Numbered from the stretch's first letter, positions 10,759 through 21,659 are shown. The stretch: 64,000 bases of DNA from Acanthosoma haemorrhoidale (GCA_930367205.1 CAKNEZ010000030.1:1-64000), one strand, 5' to 3'. Numbers and translations: made by a program. The notes: a model not told the origin generated them from the sequence alone.

Positions 10759-11720
10759 GCATCTAACTGTAATAAAAATGCCGTGTTAAGTTTTTTTTTA
10801 ATTTATCCATCACTATAATATTATATCTTAGAAATTCGGGTTCCTAGGCAAAAAATAATGCAGTATTTGAATTCAGGGCATTGAATTCGTATGAAATCAG
10901 CTCCAAACCACCTGTTGGCCTGTTATTTATCTGACCCGAATTTCTCAATCATGGCACTGAGGCCTATTTAACATTTGCCTATTTTAATAAACAGTTCATA
11001 TCTCAGATAGTTGCATTTAAGTTTAAACCATAACGTGACATAAATGCTTTAAAGAAATAAAATTAAAGCTGTACGTGGAAGTAATTAGGTTTATTCCAGA
11101 TAGTTCACTGAATGGCAATTCCGGCTGATAATCATCTTGAAAGGGAATGAACGAATAAGCGTACGGATCATTGAAGTGAACTACTGACTAACGAACGGCA
11201 CACTGAAATGACCGACTTGCATATGAACGGTCAATGTGCTTAATACCATAAGCTGGCTTTCTCATTCCTCTTGATATTCAAATGTTGACACACCACAATT
11301 TTGAAGATGATTTATTTATAAACGGATTAATATTATACTCTTAAAGGGCGGAGGAACAATTTTAAGATATGATTCGGCTGGTGAATTACGTAACATTTTA
11401 TATATTAATCCATGTGGGTCAATGGAGCAACATTCAATCGGTTTAAAGAAATGAAGTGAACGGTTAGCTCTGAAATGGTTGAACTAGCTCAAATGAAATT
11501 CAGGGCTCCAAAAGTATGACAGATGGGAACGCTGTGGTCTATTTAGGTCCAGACCCACCCCTTCTTTAAGGGCGGTCGTTCTCATCTCTTCCTGGAACAT
11601 TACGTCAGGGTAGGCTCCAGGTATCTCGCTGACGTAAGAGCCAGCGAATAAGCTATCGTATTCCTACGGGCAATCCCACATTTAAATGCGCAGAAGCTTT
11701 CATAATTATACTGCGTCCGG
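10759..11720. other. Non-coding, AT-rich, no gene seen
   Basis: This is sequence just inside the left arm. It has no counterpart at the inner edge of the right arm. I see no reading frame or RNA gene in it. Confidence 0.6.
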
Positions 11721-12323
11721 GCACAGCACACCAACTAACAACCTAGTATATCTGGGGATTAAAATGGACAGACACCTCCGTTTTAGTAACAGTTTTGCGA
11801 GGAAGTTGAAGCATACACGCACGAAGTCTTACCAGCTTACGCATTTATTGACTTCCCCCAATCTATCACTGCGTCTCAAGCTATTGATCTACAAGAGTAT
11901 ACTCAGGCCTACTCTGCTGTATGGTGCACCGCTTTTTCGTTATCTGACGTATACGACAGCTCGGCGACTCCGACAATTCCGAAACGGTATACTGATGAAA
12001 GTGGTCAGAGGTACTTCATTCGAACAGCGGAGCAGCAATGAGCTTCACGAGATCTTTGATTTGCCTACGGTGAATTAATTCATCAAATTTTTCGACTCCC
12101 TGCAATACTTGGCAAACCCGGTGTTTAACACGATAACCAGCCTATCGATGCCAGGAACGCTTTAGTCTTAAGTTTGAGTTTGTAGTTCCCTCATTGTAAT
12201 CTGAAGGTGAGCCCTATCACCTAGTCCTGTACCCAGTGATTTGTAATTTTAACTTCAAATAGAAAATTTGTAAATTGTAAATTTTTTGATCAATAAAGGA
12301 GTTTTGAAAAAAAAAAAAAAAAA
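11721..12323 (+). mobile_element. 5'-truncated LINE 3' end with poly-A tail
   Basis: This is a plus-strand LINE fragment of the family seen at 6205-6890. The frame contains YLGIKMDRHLRFS, LLIYKSILRPTLLYGAPLF and SFEQRSSNELHEIFDLPTV, the end of a reverse transcriptase ORF. The element ends in an A-run at 12307-12323. The word GCACAG lies at the 5' edge (11721-11726) and again right after the A-run (12324-12329), a possible short target-site duplication. The 5' edge falls at about the same internal position of the parent LINE as in two other loci. Confidence 0.85.
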
Positions 12324-13189
12324 GCACAGGATCACCTCGGAACAACTGCAGACTCATCACGGTATAATTGTGTTATTATCCAGTTATTCCGAGTACATCC
12401 AGTTAGTGATTTATAGTGGGCTATTGAAGTCATCAGGGCGTAATGTTTTTGGTCCTTGGCGGTTTTACTTAAACATCGATCATAAATTATCTCCAGTTCT
12501 CATGTCTATGCATATAATGATACATAATATACCGCTTACATTAAACAATTCCGTCTTCCTCATGTAGTAGTAATTGCTTTCATTTTTCCTTTTAAAAATT
12601 TTTTTTTGTTTTTAAAGTTATTTTAATTTGAGGATTGTTATAAGAAATGGTTAAAATACTTTATCGGCATGCAATTTTCCTACACTTTAGTCCTTTTTTT
12701 CCTTTATTCATCAACAACAGCACCTGCTTGTAATTTATTATTCCTCCTTTTCAACAGCTCTCATCATCAAGTGCTACAACAAACAAAAATAATCACAAAA
12801 ACATGAACCTTACTAGATCTGATAATATTATTATCAAATTAACACCAATATATTAAATCTAATAAAAGATACTAAGGAAAGCAATAATCGCATCTTTTGT
12901 ATGTAAAAAATTAAACAATCTCACCACTCATTTAACCAAAAATATACAATGATTAAAATATCAAAATTGAAAAACAAATTAGTAGATATACAGGTAAATA
13001 TTATAACGAAGAATAAATAAATAATACATAATGCTTAACAGTTCTAATAATGCGTAAAAATTATTTTTTAATACAAACACGAGGGAAGACAAAATTGAAC
13101 GTTAGTTACATGTGGTTGTATTACTAAACCAGATCCATTCAAGCAGCAGAAAATATAATTAAAGCTGCATAAAGAACTTCTATAAAGAA
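12324..13189. other. Non-coding, AT-rich, no gene seen
   Basis: This is very AT-rich sequence between two LINE fragments. No open frame of interest, RNA gene or clear repeat was seen. Confidence 0.6.
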
Positions 13190-13984
13190 TTACAAATAGT
13201 AAATATAATCAGCTTTATTATGATAAAATTGTAATCTGCCTGATTGGGCAATGATAAATGTTTTATTCATACCATAATTACAACTTTTAAACATCCCAGA
13301 GACCTCCCAGAGCCACATGGTTGTCACCTCCCTCGTATGCGAAAGAGGAAGCGGAGTCTTGAAATGTCCCCCGCGCTCCTCCGTCAGCCGCGTGACAAAA
13401 AGCGTGAGAGCCACATACGGTCAGGACATGATTGGAGAAGCTGGCCATATACTGTTACGCACTCCCACTGTTACACATTGCTACAAATGGTCACGAGGCC
13501 ACTGCGAATCTCCTAGGAGATTCGTAGAGATGAGTGGCGCCGTGCAATGTCTGTGCTACGAGATTAGGATGGTTGGATAGGTTACTATGGAATTTTATAA
13601 ACTTGGAAGGGATGAGTTCTAGAATGTAGGGTACATTAAGGTCGTTATGAAGTGTTTCGTTGTTGACGTAATAAGGGGCATTTACTATTGTTCTCAGGAG
13701 TTTTGATTGAAAGGATTGGATACGCTTGGTGTTCGACTTTTCTGATGTCCCACATAGCTCTATTTCGTATGTCCTGATTGGCTTAAGTATAACTTTGTAA
13801 ATTAGTAATTTATTTTCTATTGAGAGATGGGGTGTCCTTTGAAGTAGTCTGTACAGTTGTCCAAAGCGCCTGTTTAGTTCTTGTCTTTTTAGCCTCATAT
13901 GGGGGTTCCATGTCAGTCTTTCTTCGAGATGGAAGCCTAAATACCGTACTGTCTCAGATACAGGGAGAGGAATGGAATTAAAAT
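13190..13984 (-). mobile_element. 5'-truncated Jockey LINE
   Basis: A minus-strand relative of the 1140-5773 element covers the last 167 codons of ORF2 (13994-13491: SIPLPVSETVRYLGFHLEER, ELNRRFGQLYRLLQRT, ILKPIRTYEIELCGT) and the 3' UTR. The frame stays open to the truncation point. At that point (13984) similarity to Jockey stops, and a piece of U1 snRNA begins 14 bases later. Confidence 0.88.
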
Positions 13985-13997
13985 AACTAGGCATAGT

Positions 13998-14035
13998 GTA
14001 CTTACCTGGCGTGGGTGCTTACTGTGATCACAAAG
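13998..14035 (+). pseudogene. 5' fragment of a U1 snRNA (about 38 nt)
   Basis: GTACTTACCTGGCGTGGG, then a short gap and ACTGTGATCACAAAG, corresponds to the 5' end of U1 snRNA (AUACUUACCUGG) through the U1-70K-binding loop GAUCA. It keeps the C at the position that pairs with intron base +1. It starts 14 bases from the truncated 5' edge of a Jockey fragment and runs in the opposite orientation. It is too short to function. The full-length U1-like copy in the window is at 21498-21659. Confidence 0.8.
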
Positions 14036-14289
14036 AATATATGAGTATTTTATTGTTATTATTATCTTTCAGTTTTTTTAATGATAATAAGGGAATCTCG
14101 TTTGGCATGACTCTACAATACAAGGCATATAAATACATTCTATTATATGTACTGCTATAAATTGTTTAACGATCCCTTAAAGCGGAAACTAACAATAATT
14201 AACGCATGTTATCAATCAGTGTAACCGATTAGTCATAGAGCAGACAGGCGGACCGATGCGAAAAACGAAAATACAGAAAGGTCTTCATT

Positions 14290-14475
14290 CATTCAAAAAC
14301 TAAACAGGCGCTTTAGACAACTGTACAGACTACTTCAAAGGACACCCTATCTCTCAATAGAAAATAAATTACTAATTTACAAAGTTATACTTAAGCCAAT
14401 CAGGACATACGAAATAGAGATATGTGGGACATCAAAAAAGTCAAACACCAAGCGTATCCAATCCTGACCATTCAT
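14290..14475 (+). mobile_element. Short internal Jockey ORF2 fragment
   Basis: The plus-strand peptide QLYRLLQRTPYLSIENKLL followed by ILKPIRTYEIEICGTSKKS is the same region of ORF2 as at about 13735-13895, but in opposite orientation. It has neither a 3' UTR nor a tail, so it is not a simple retroposition end product. With the 13190-13984 fragment it makes a local inverted pair of about 165 bp flanking the U1 fragment. Confidence 0.8.
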
Positions 14476-14589
14476 CTAATTGTCGAATTATCATAAATAT
14501 TATCATATTATCATAAATGAAATAGAATAAGGGCGAGAATAAAAATGCCCAAGCGACGACATGCCATCGCTCGCGGCCCCGATACCCTC

Positions 14590-14609
14590 ATGCTGCTGCT
14601 GCTGCTGCT
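14590..14609. repeat. (CTG)n microsatellite
   Basis: A run of about six CTG units sits just outside the second inverted repeat. Confidence 0.9.
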
Positions 14610-14692
14610 ACCTGGTAGCACAAATGTTCAACTAATCTAAAGTCCCGCCGCATCTTTGCTAATATTACATCTTTTCCTCGAAACGTATTGAT

Positions 14693-16702
14693 GCCTTTAG
14701 AATAAAATAAATAAGTTAAATCACTCAATAGAAGTTTATAGGCCAAATCACCTAGTTCGTGAATATTTGAAGAATTATAATTATTTCTGATGAAAAGGTA
14801 GTTCAAACGCGAGATAGCTAGTTACATAACTTGGATTTAGACTTTTTTCTATTATATTATATATATCCTGACCGGAATACATTTTTTTATCGTTATATAA
14901 TTTAAAGAGGGTAGCAGAGCCGGAATTCAAAACCGGGAGAAATTCTCTGGGTGTCTCAGTAAAATACAGCGAAACAAATCAATAAGTAAATTGAATACGC
15001 CGTAGTCGGTATTAAAAAAATATCCCACCAAATGCAATGCCCTGTTTTCACAGAATTAACGAGCTCCTTTAAGATAACAGCGTAAGGCGAAGATCAGTCT
15101 TTCTTTCTAGGCTTCCATAAAGATACGTGTACAACAACACACTTGGGGATGTTTCGTATGGAAGAACCTTCTTAGTTATGCATTTCCCTCGTTCTAACTT
15201 ATTATGTCACTAGGGGGTAGCCGTAGCCGGTAGAATTCTAAACTTCCTAGCAGCTGGAAAGGATGTTTATCCACACTCACTCCCTGGCCGTACCGTACAG
15301 GCATTGATACATCAGACGTCTTAGCAAGGGGAAATGAACGGATCCTCCACTTCTTTACTCTCCGATTGCCTACAGACTCGTCTAAAGTCATTTAACTTTC
15401 ATATTGGAACAGTGGAATTCCTCCGGAATGTGTAAACGATGGTATAACAATATCAGCGGAAGACTGACTGTCCAAGCTAGAGTAAACCTTTCCGGGTTAA
15501 CAAACTCCAAATGGCAGAGCATAAACATAATGGCACATTTTCCTACCGAACCCTTAAGATCGAAGAATCTGTTACCACCGCTAATACCTGCTCACTCCGA
15601 ATAAAAGGGATTTGGCAGACTTATGTATTATACAGTGAACCTGTGACAAAAATGTCTATAGAAAAACTTTTGTAGTTGAGTTTCTTCGAAAGTTGGCTTA
15701 GGTTTATAAAAGGAGTTATTAACTAACCGCTGCATAAATTTATTAATGTCCAACGTTTTACATACTCTGTTCTAGACTACTTTTTGCTAGTACAGCTCTA
15801 TTTATGATTGGAGAAAATGATATTTTTAAACGTGTGCTAATTTTTGTTTGGACAACAATCGCATGGTAATTGTAATTTATTTCCATTTAAATTAAAATGT
15901 ATACTTTTGTTGTCTCTACGATCAAAATGTATTTGTATTTAGTCGCATTCTACTAAATCGGCATGCACTTGGATAAGCCCAATGGAAGGAAACTTGTAGA
16001 TGTATGGTTTAATATTAAGATTGTGTTTTATGACGCCTCTCCATATATTGACGGTTGATTTTTTTTGCACACAAACAATAAATGATGTTGGAACACTTTA
16101 AATGTGGCGAAATAGTCTAAAATTTGATTAAAGAAAATAAAAATTAATCGCAACGAACGATTGTATTTCTTAATCGGTTACATGAGGACACCGAGTGTGC
16201 TTATTGATGGTTTAAGAAAAATGACAAGGGAGGTTTAGACAAATTAATTAATTCATCATCTATATTTTTTACTGGATTGAGATATTATTTAATGATGAGA
16301 CCGGGGAAATTTCGTTTATTTTTTGAAAGCTCTCAGATTTGAAATCAAACGTCGAAGGAAAGATAGGAGGATCCTTTTTTGTCAGGAAAATTCTTACAAG
16401 TTTTTTCCCTATGTAGAAGAATCTATTCGGTAGGTATGGTAAGTAGAGCTTTTTTATGAGTTGGTCATTCAGTCAAGACTCAACGCAGCAGCACACACAT
16501 AATGCCCTGCCCGGGTCGGCAGGCGCATGTATGTTCATTCGAATGAGGCGAGATGATAAGAATTTATGACCCCACCCGAGGGCGGAGTTCTGACAAAAAA
16601 TTGATTATAGACTCATCAAAAGTCCCCCTCCATGGAAATCTTTAGTAAAAGGCGAAAGATTTATTAGCTTTGAAGGGAGACCAGAGTTACCTGATATATA
16701 TA
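14693..16702. repeat. Inverted repeat 2, left copy (about 2.0 kb, unknown family)
   Basis: This segment matches 48736-50733 in reverse complement. The outer edge falls in the shared word CTAAAGGC, after which the right copy continues into gypsy pol and this copy into unrelated sequence. The inner edge falls at CTGATATAT, where a LINE A-tail begins. Small indels distinguish the copies, for example an extra segment of about 20 bases near 16500 here. A frame at 15194-15391 (minus) has a similar counterpart at 50032-50228, but a 1-bp indel breaks its 5' extension, so coding is doubtful. The segment could be the body of an unidentified element. Confidence 0.88.
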
Positions 16703-17428
16703 TTTTTTTTTTTTTTCCTAAACCCCATGAAGTTATACAATGAAAATATTAAAAGAAACTTTGCAAATTTCTCCTCATCCTGCTATGCACAGATGCATTT
16801 GAAGGAGTTCGTGTTACTCAACAATACAGATTGTGGTTAATAGGAAAACAATATGAATACAAATCTAGGTGATGGGGCTCACCTTTGGTTTAAAAATGGG
16901 AGAAAAAACTTACAAACTAAAAACTATACCTAGAACCTAAAACTAAAGCGTCCCAGCCACGACAGCGTCCTGCCATCGATGGGGGAACGGAGCGGGGGTT
17001 ATAGTGTTAAACACCGGGTTTGTCAAATATTGTAATGAGTCGAAAAATTTGATATGTCTACGCTGGATGAATTCATCCACCGTAGGCAGCTCAAATATCT
17101 CATGCAGCTCACTGTTTTTTCGCTGCTCGAATGAAGTACCTCTGACCACTTTCATCAGTATACCGTTTTGGAATTATTCGAGTTTCTTCGCTGTCGTATA
17201 CCTCAGATAACGAAATAGCGGTGCACCATACAGCAGAGTAGGCCTGAGTATGCTCTTGTAAATCAGTAGCTTGAGACGCAGTGATAGATTGGTGGAAGTC
17301 AATAAGTGCGTAAGCCGGTAAGACTTCATGCGTGTATGCTTCAACTTCTTCGCAAAATGGTTACTAAAATGGAGGTGTCTGTCCATTTTAATTCCCAGAT
17401 ATACTAGGTCGTTGGCTGGTGAATTTTC
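16703..17428 (-). mobile_element. 5'-truncated LINE 3' end (Jockey-like)
   Basis: This minus-strand fragment has its A-tail as a T-run at about 16704-16717. Two open frames join the end of an RT: MDRHLHFSNHFAKKLKH (17386-17174) and SFEQRKNSELHEIFELPTV (17155-16943). Its 5' edge, at the word matching CCAGCCAACGACC, is shared with two other loci. It abuts another truncated LINE, on the plus strand, at 17431. Confidence 0.87.
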
Positions 17429-17430
17429 CT

Positions 17431-18340
17431 CCTAACAGAAAACGGATCAGGGGCCGGCATATGGAGGAAAGATAAACCAGAATCTGGGATTTCTATTCCT
17501 TTAGGTAGACACACCTCGGTCTTTCAGGCCGAAGTGATGGCGATCAATGTCTGTACCCAAACCTTAATTGGGGAGGGTGTAAGAAACAGACTGATCACAA
17601 TTTTCACGGATAGCCAGGCTGCAATTGGCGCCCTGAGAAGCTATACAACCAGATCTTATTTGGTTGAGGAGTGCAAAAACAACCTAAACACACTCTCGCT
17701 AGCCAATAAGGTTAGAATCGACTGGGTGCCAGGACACACAGGCATCACAGGCAATGAGAAGGCAGATGGCCTTGCAAGGGTGGGCTCAGAACAGACACCT
17801 CTTGCACCTGAACCCATATGTGGTATCAGCCTCAGCTACGCTAAAAGGCGTATAAAATTAGCTTTAGAGGACAAGGCAAGACTTTCTTGGAGAGAAACTA
17901 AGAAACAGGAACACTCGAAACTGTTTCTTAATGGACCCTGTAAGAGAAGAAGCTCAGCACTTCTATCAATGGACAGGTGGACACTCAAAAGTGTGACAGG
18001 ACTCTATACAGGTCACTGTCGGTTAAATAAACACCTCTTTAATTTGGGGATAGTTGGATCACCAATCTGCAGATTCTGCAAGAAAGAGGGAGAAACGGCA
18101 CGTCATATAATATGTGACTGTGATAACCTAGCTAGAAGGCGATACCTTCACTTTGGCAGTGATCGCATTGTAGACCCCAAACTATGTGAACTGATCGATC
18201 CATTCGGTATCCTCAGATTTGCAAGGGCCGTGGGCCTGTCACATATATAGGACAGGGACATGGACGGCGCACAATAGGTCTCACTGAGGCCGCGGTGCAC
18301 AAATGCCGGTACAAAATAATAATAATAATAATAGTAATGG
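17431..18340 (+). mobile_element. 5'-truncated I-clade LINE with TAA tail
   Basis: This plus-strand copy of the I-clade LINE is truncated within RNase H. The frame runs to 18250 with FTDSQAAI, WVPGHTGITGNEKAD and CRFCKKEGETARHIIC intact. The first RNase H acidic block (YTDGS) is lost at the 5' edge. The 3' UTR ends in (AAT)n at 18318-18337. Over the shared 238 codons it differs from the 6958-8414 copy at only about three residues, for example L to Q near the start and S to G near the end, so both derive from a recently active source. Confidence 0.92.
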
Positions 18341-18349
18341 AAACAAGAT

Positions 18350-18556
18350 GGCTTGTTTCCATGTGTCAGAAAAGTACCGCAATCTTATACAAGAGTTGTA
18401 TAAGTTTGCTAGTTGTACTATCCCTCTCCTCGGCATTTGTTTGAGCAGCACTGTTTGTATACCGTTGATGGCCTGGATGAATGTTGGCTGGAACATATTG
18501 ATTGCTCCCTTCGGCAGCTTCTTGATCGCTATTGCGGTTTTGGCTGTTGTCTCTGT
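18350..18556 (-). mobile_element. LINE reverse transcriptase fragment
   Basis: The minus-strand frame reads FIQAINGIQTVLLKQMPRRG and then LANLYNSCIRLRYFSDTWKQ. This resembles the start of the RT domain in Jockey-type LINEs, where a helix ends in Y-F-P-x-x-W-K. No other part of the element is attached. It directly follows the tail of the I-clade copy. Confidence 0.6.
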
Positions 18557-19124
18557 AATTTAACAAAAACGTAATACGAAAATCTTAGGTATTACAATAA
18601 TGGTCGCAACTGGTCTTACCTATTCATGAATGGTTTTAATCAATACACTCTACAATATACGGTCACACTCTTATTAAAATTAAACGTCAAGTAATTTCAG
18701 GTCTATTTCACAAGCAGCAGATAATAATTATAAATAACTAATATTCCAAAATATAAAAAAAAGACGATCATTGAGTAAAGAGACGTCACCAATAAAATGG
18801 GGTACCTAGAAAATACTCCCCTTCAAATTCCGGGATTCAAAACTTACCTATTATACCTAATACCTAAAATTTACCAAATATAACCACGTGTTTTATATTA
18901 TCCGCCGGGATTTATAATTATCAGGCAAAGATCACTAAAGAATTAAGAGAAAAGAATGTAAGACGCAGGCAAGTGAGATGAAGTTTGTCCTGTGATATAT
19001 TAGCCTAGCCTATAGACAATTTCTTACCCCTTTTTAAACTTAACTACACTAAGATGTAATATATTGTGAGATGAAGAGAATTGGTAAAACCATTCTCAAC
19101 AACAATATGTGGAATAAAACTAAA
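18557..19124. other. Non-coding, no gene seen
   Basis: This AT-rich stretch lies between the LINE RT fragment and the solo LTR. It holds nothing I can assign. Confidence 0.6.
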
Positions 19125-19129
19125 CCATA

Positions 19130-19733
19130 TGTCGGAAAATGTCACTAGGGGAGTGCCCAATCACTCTAGCCCTGGTGACAAGTGCGAATTGTTCAAGTTT
19201 GTAACCTGGACAATCGTTCCAGGTCGGCGTTAATATCTGACTCCATTTCTGATAGGTATGTGCCCCGACAATGCACTATCTTCAAGAGGTACAGAGGATT
19301 CATAAAGAATAAGTCAAAGTTTCAGAATTTGAACAGAAGCAAGTATCACTGAGTAACGGTCCCGAAAGACTGGTCGTCCGGGGCTAGCCGTTCGTTAAAT
19401 ATGTCCCACGCCTCCTCGGAGGGGCTGAAACAAAAAGGTTGCTTAGTGCCTGCGAGATCCTAACATGTGTTGAGGACGTGCCGATTCTCAGTAATCGGTC
19501 AGGCTGCTGACAGGACCACTTAGCCTGTGGTTTACATGTGTTAAGGGCAGCAGGCCTGGGCTGTAAGGGTCTCTCTAATTTATGACTGACAGACGTCGTC
19601 CCGTCTCGTCTCGTGTTACTTGCATCTGCGTTTATTGCTTTATTGCTAAAAGATTTATAATAATTTACTTTTGTTTATAATATATCTGCAATAGCGTATA
19701 GGGTGATTTCCTTAAATACTAAGAATCGCCACA
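19130..19733 (-). mobile_element. Solo LTR of a gypsy family
   Basis: On the minus strand this segment begins TGTGGCGATTCTTAG and ends with TTCCGACA, giving TGT...ACA termini. It matches the LTR at 53220-53838 through most of its length, including the TGCATTGTCGGGGCACATACC region. The 5-bp word CCATA lies on both sides (19125-19129 and 19734-19738), a gypsy-sized target-site duplication. No polypurine tract, primer-binding site or internal region is next to it, so it looks like the product of LTR-LTR recombination. Confidence 0.82.
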
Positions 19734-19738
19734 CCATA

Positions 19739-20222
19739 CAACTGCGTACCACCCGCAGTCAAATGGAAAGATCGAGCGTTTTCACCGAGAGCTAAAGTCA
19801 GCCATCCAAGCTTACGGAAAACAACAGTGGACACAAGTGATTCCAACTATTCTTTTAGGCGTACGAACTTGTCTAAATGAAGATGCGTCAGTGACCATAG
19901 CAGAGATGGTATACGGAGTACCGTTGAGACTCCCAGGCCCACTTCGGATATACCAACATTCATCAGCATGCTGCGCCAGCAAATTGACTGCCTGCGCCAA
20001 AGACCGGTGGAACACAAAAACAGGACTACTACCTCTATCCATAAAGACTTACCAAAGGCGACACACGTCTTTGTTAGTGTGGATCGGGTAGAGGCAAGTT
20101 TAGAAAAGCCTTATGATGGCCCATTTCTTGTCATTCGGCGAGCATATGCTACAGAGCTGTCATATGTCCCGAAGTATGGCGGTAACGTTCAAACTTACAT
20201 ATATATATACAATAGAGTATAG
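19739..20222 (+). pseudogene. Gypsy integrase C-terminal fragment
   Basis: The frame TTAYHPQSNGKIERFHRELK contains the third catalytic residue of a retroviral-type integrase (the E of KIERFH). It continues with WTQVIPTILLGVRTC and VYGVPLRLPG. After a frameshift near 19970 it resumes as THVFVSVDRVEASLEKPYDG, the C-terminal DNA-binding region. The upstream two thirds of pol are absent, cut where the solo LTR sits. It is related to, but clearly different from, the pol at 50733-52684. Around 20213-20235 there is a short match to the LTR start, perhaps an LTR remnant. Confidence 0.82.
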
Positions 20223-20353
20223 GGTGATTTATCTTAGGCAGTTAGCGGTCATTACAATATTAGTGCTTACATATTTATAAATTATAAATAACTGAATAAA
20301 TTGCTATATATTAACTAAATTTAAAACTAATATTTTTATTAGAAGTGGTTTCT

Positions 20354-20588
20354 TATTAAAATAATTTTTAAGTGTATCTAGAGACTATATCGCCGCTCCT
20401 CACGACGTCCTCTAAAGGTGGAGCCCAATGCGAGGGATAGCCGGCCCGACATATCATCAAATCTCCAACGAATTATATTTTCAATATCAGCGATGAGCAA
20501 AATGATTTCATTTAAATGAAAAGAAATTAAGTAAAATAATGATAAGGTGAGCCCAATTTTATATATTTCAAAGACAAAATAGAGAAAG
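20354..20588. repeat. Direct repeat copy 1 (about 235 bp)
   Basis: This matches 22766-22999 in the same orientation with few differences, over words such as CTAGAGACTATATCGC, GGAGCCCAAT and GGATAGCCGGCCCGACATAT. The family is not recognised. The pair flanks about 2.2 kb that contains the U1-like sequence. Confidence 0.92.
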
Positions 20589-21497
20589 CTATTTTTTAAT
20601 TAGCTAATCACAACTGGGGTTTTTCATGTCAAAGACACTACTCCAGGGAACAGACAGAATCAAACTTGTTGAGATGAAAAAAAAATTTATAAAAATAATA
20701 GTGGGGATAACGACTGAAAGGATCACTAGTTCCGGATTAGTGAGGTCGGGATCAGTAAATTTTTACGGCTTACTACATACAAGAGGAGGTTTTATCTGTG
20801 GGCTAAGGATAAACAAGCACCAAAATATTATTGCCGGAGTCACTCGATTGATACAATCATTCCAGATCATGGTTGGATTAGGAATAATGATTCATAAATA
20901 AAGTTACAGCAAGAGTCACTATTTAATTCGGAGGCAAAGTAATAATTTAATAATATTAAATTAATATATAATATTTAATATTAAAAATAATTTATTGAAC
21001 GGATCTCAGTGGATTCCTAACAAATAACGTATACCCGATATTTTTTTTATGTGTAGCTCCAAAAATAAAAAATCTTATAAAATATTGTCACCATAAATAC
21101 TAGCAAAAAAGATAAGGGAAATCTCAAAAATATAATAAATAATACGTTTTGGAGCGTTTACTAAATAGCTCGGGAGATAGCTCGCTTGATGTTGAAGGGT
21201 GGATACCAGGAATGAAGCTACACTAGCGTCACCTGTGTATCATTCGCTAACCTGTGGGATCGAGAGGGATACAGAGATATATGCACTCATACGGGTAGGA
21301 AAATGTTTTCGGTGCGTTTAAACTATTTATACTCGATAATATATTGTGTAGTAAGATAAATGAAACATTTTTTTTGTATATTACAGGATCTGGTTTTTGA
21401 ATCACTAGACGGCCATTCATCTTCTCTGAATCCAGTTCAATCTCGCAAGTGCGGTTAGGTTTGACTTGACAACTCTAGGATTTTCCCAAATTATAGC
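20589..21497. other. Non-coding, no gene assigned
   Basis: An open frame at 20626-20901 has no recognisable domain. I recognise no insect-type proximal sequence element upstream of the U1-like sequence at 21498. Confidence 0.5.
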
Positions 21498-21659
21498 ATA
21501 CTTAACTGGCGTGGGGGCCTACCGTGATCAAAAAGGCGGTTCTTCCAGGGTGAGGCTTTTACATTGCACTTTGATTGAGCTGACCCCTGCGAATACCCCA
21601 AATGCGGGTATCTCGGGCGCGTAATTTTCGGAAGTCGGGACTGCGTTCGCGCATTCCCG
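21498..21659 (+). ncRNA. U1 snRNA-like gene, probable pseudogene or variant
   Basis: All parts of U1 snRNA are readable in order over 162 nt (the usual length is about 164). The 5' end is ATACTTAACTGG. Stem-loop I has GATCAAAAAG at the U1-70K loop (usual form GAUCANGAAG). Stem-loop II has the U1A-binding loop ATTGCAC, stem-loop III is ATACCCC/GGGTAT, and the Sm-like site is AATTTTCGG (usual form AAUUUNUGG). Stem-loop IV closes on a TTCG loop. The 5' end should read ACUUACCU; here C8, which pairs with the G at intron position +1, is A. With the Sm-site and 70K-loop changes this suggests a pseudogene, though every stem is kept. I see no recognisable promoter element. Confidence 0.9.

Noticed and set aside
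20626..20901. Plus-strand frame of 91 codons
   Set aside because: No domain, splice signal or homologous copy is visible in an AT-rich region.
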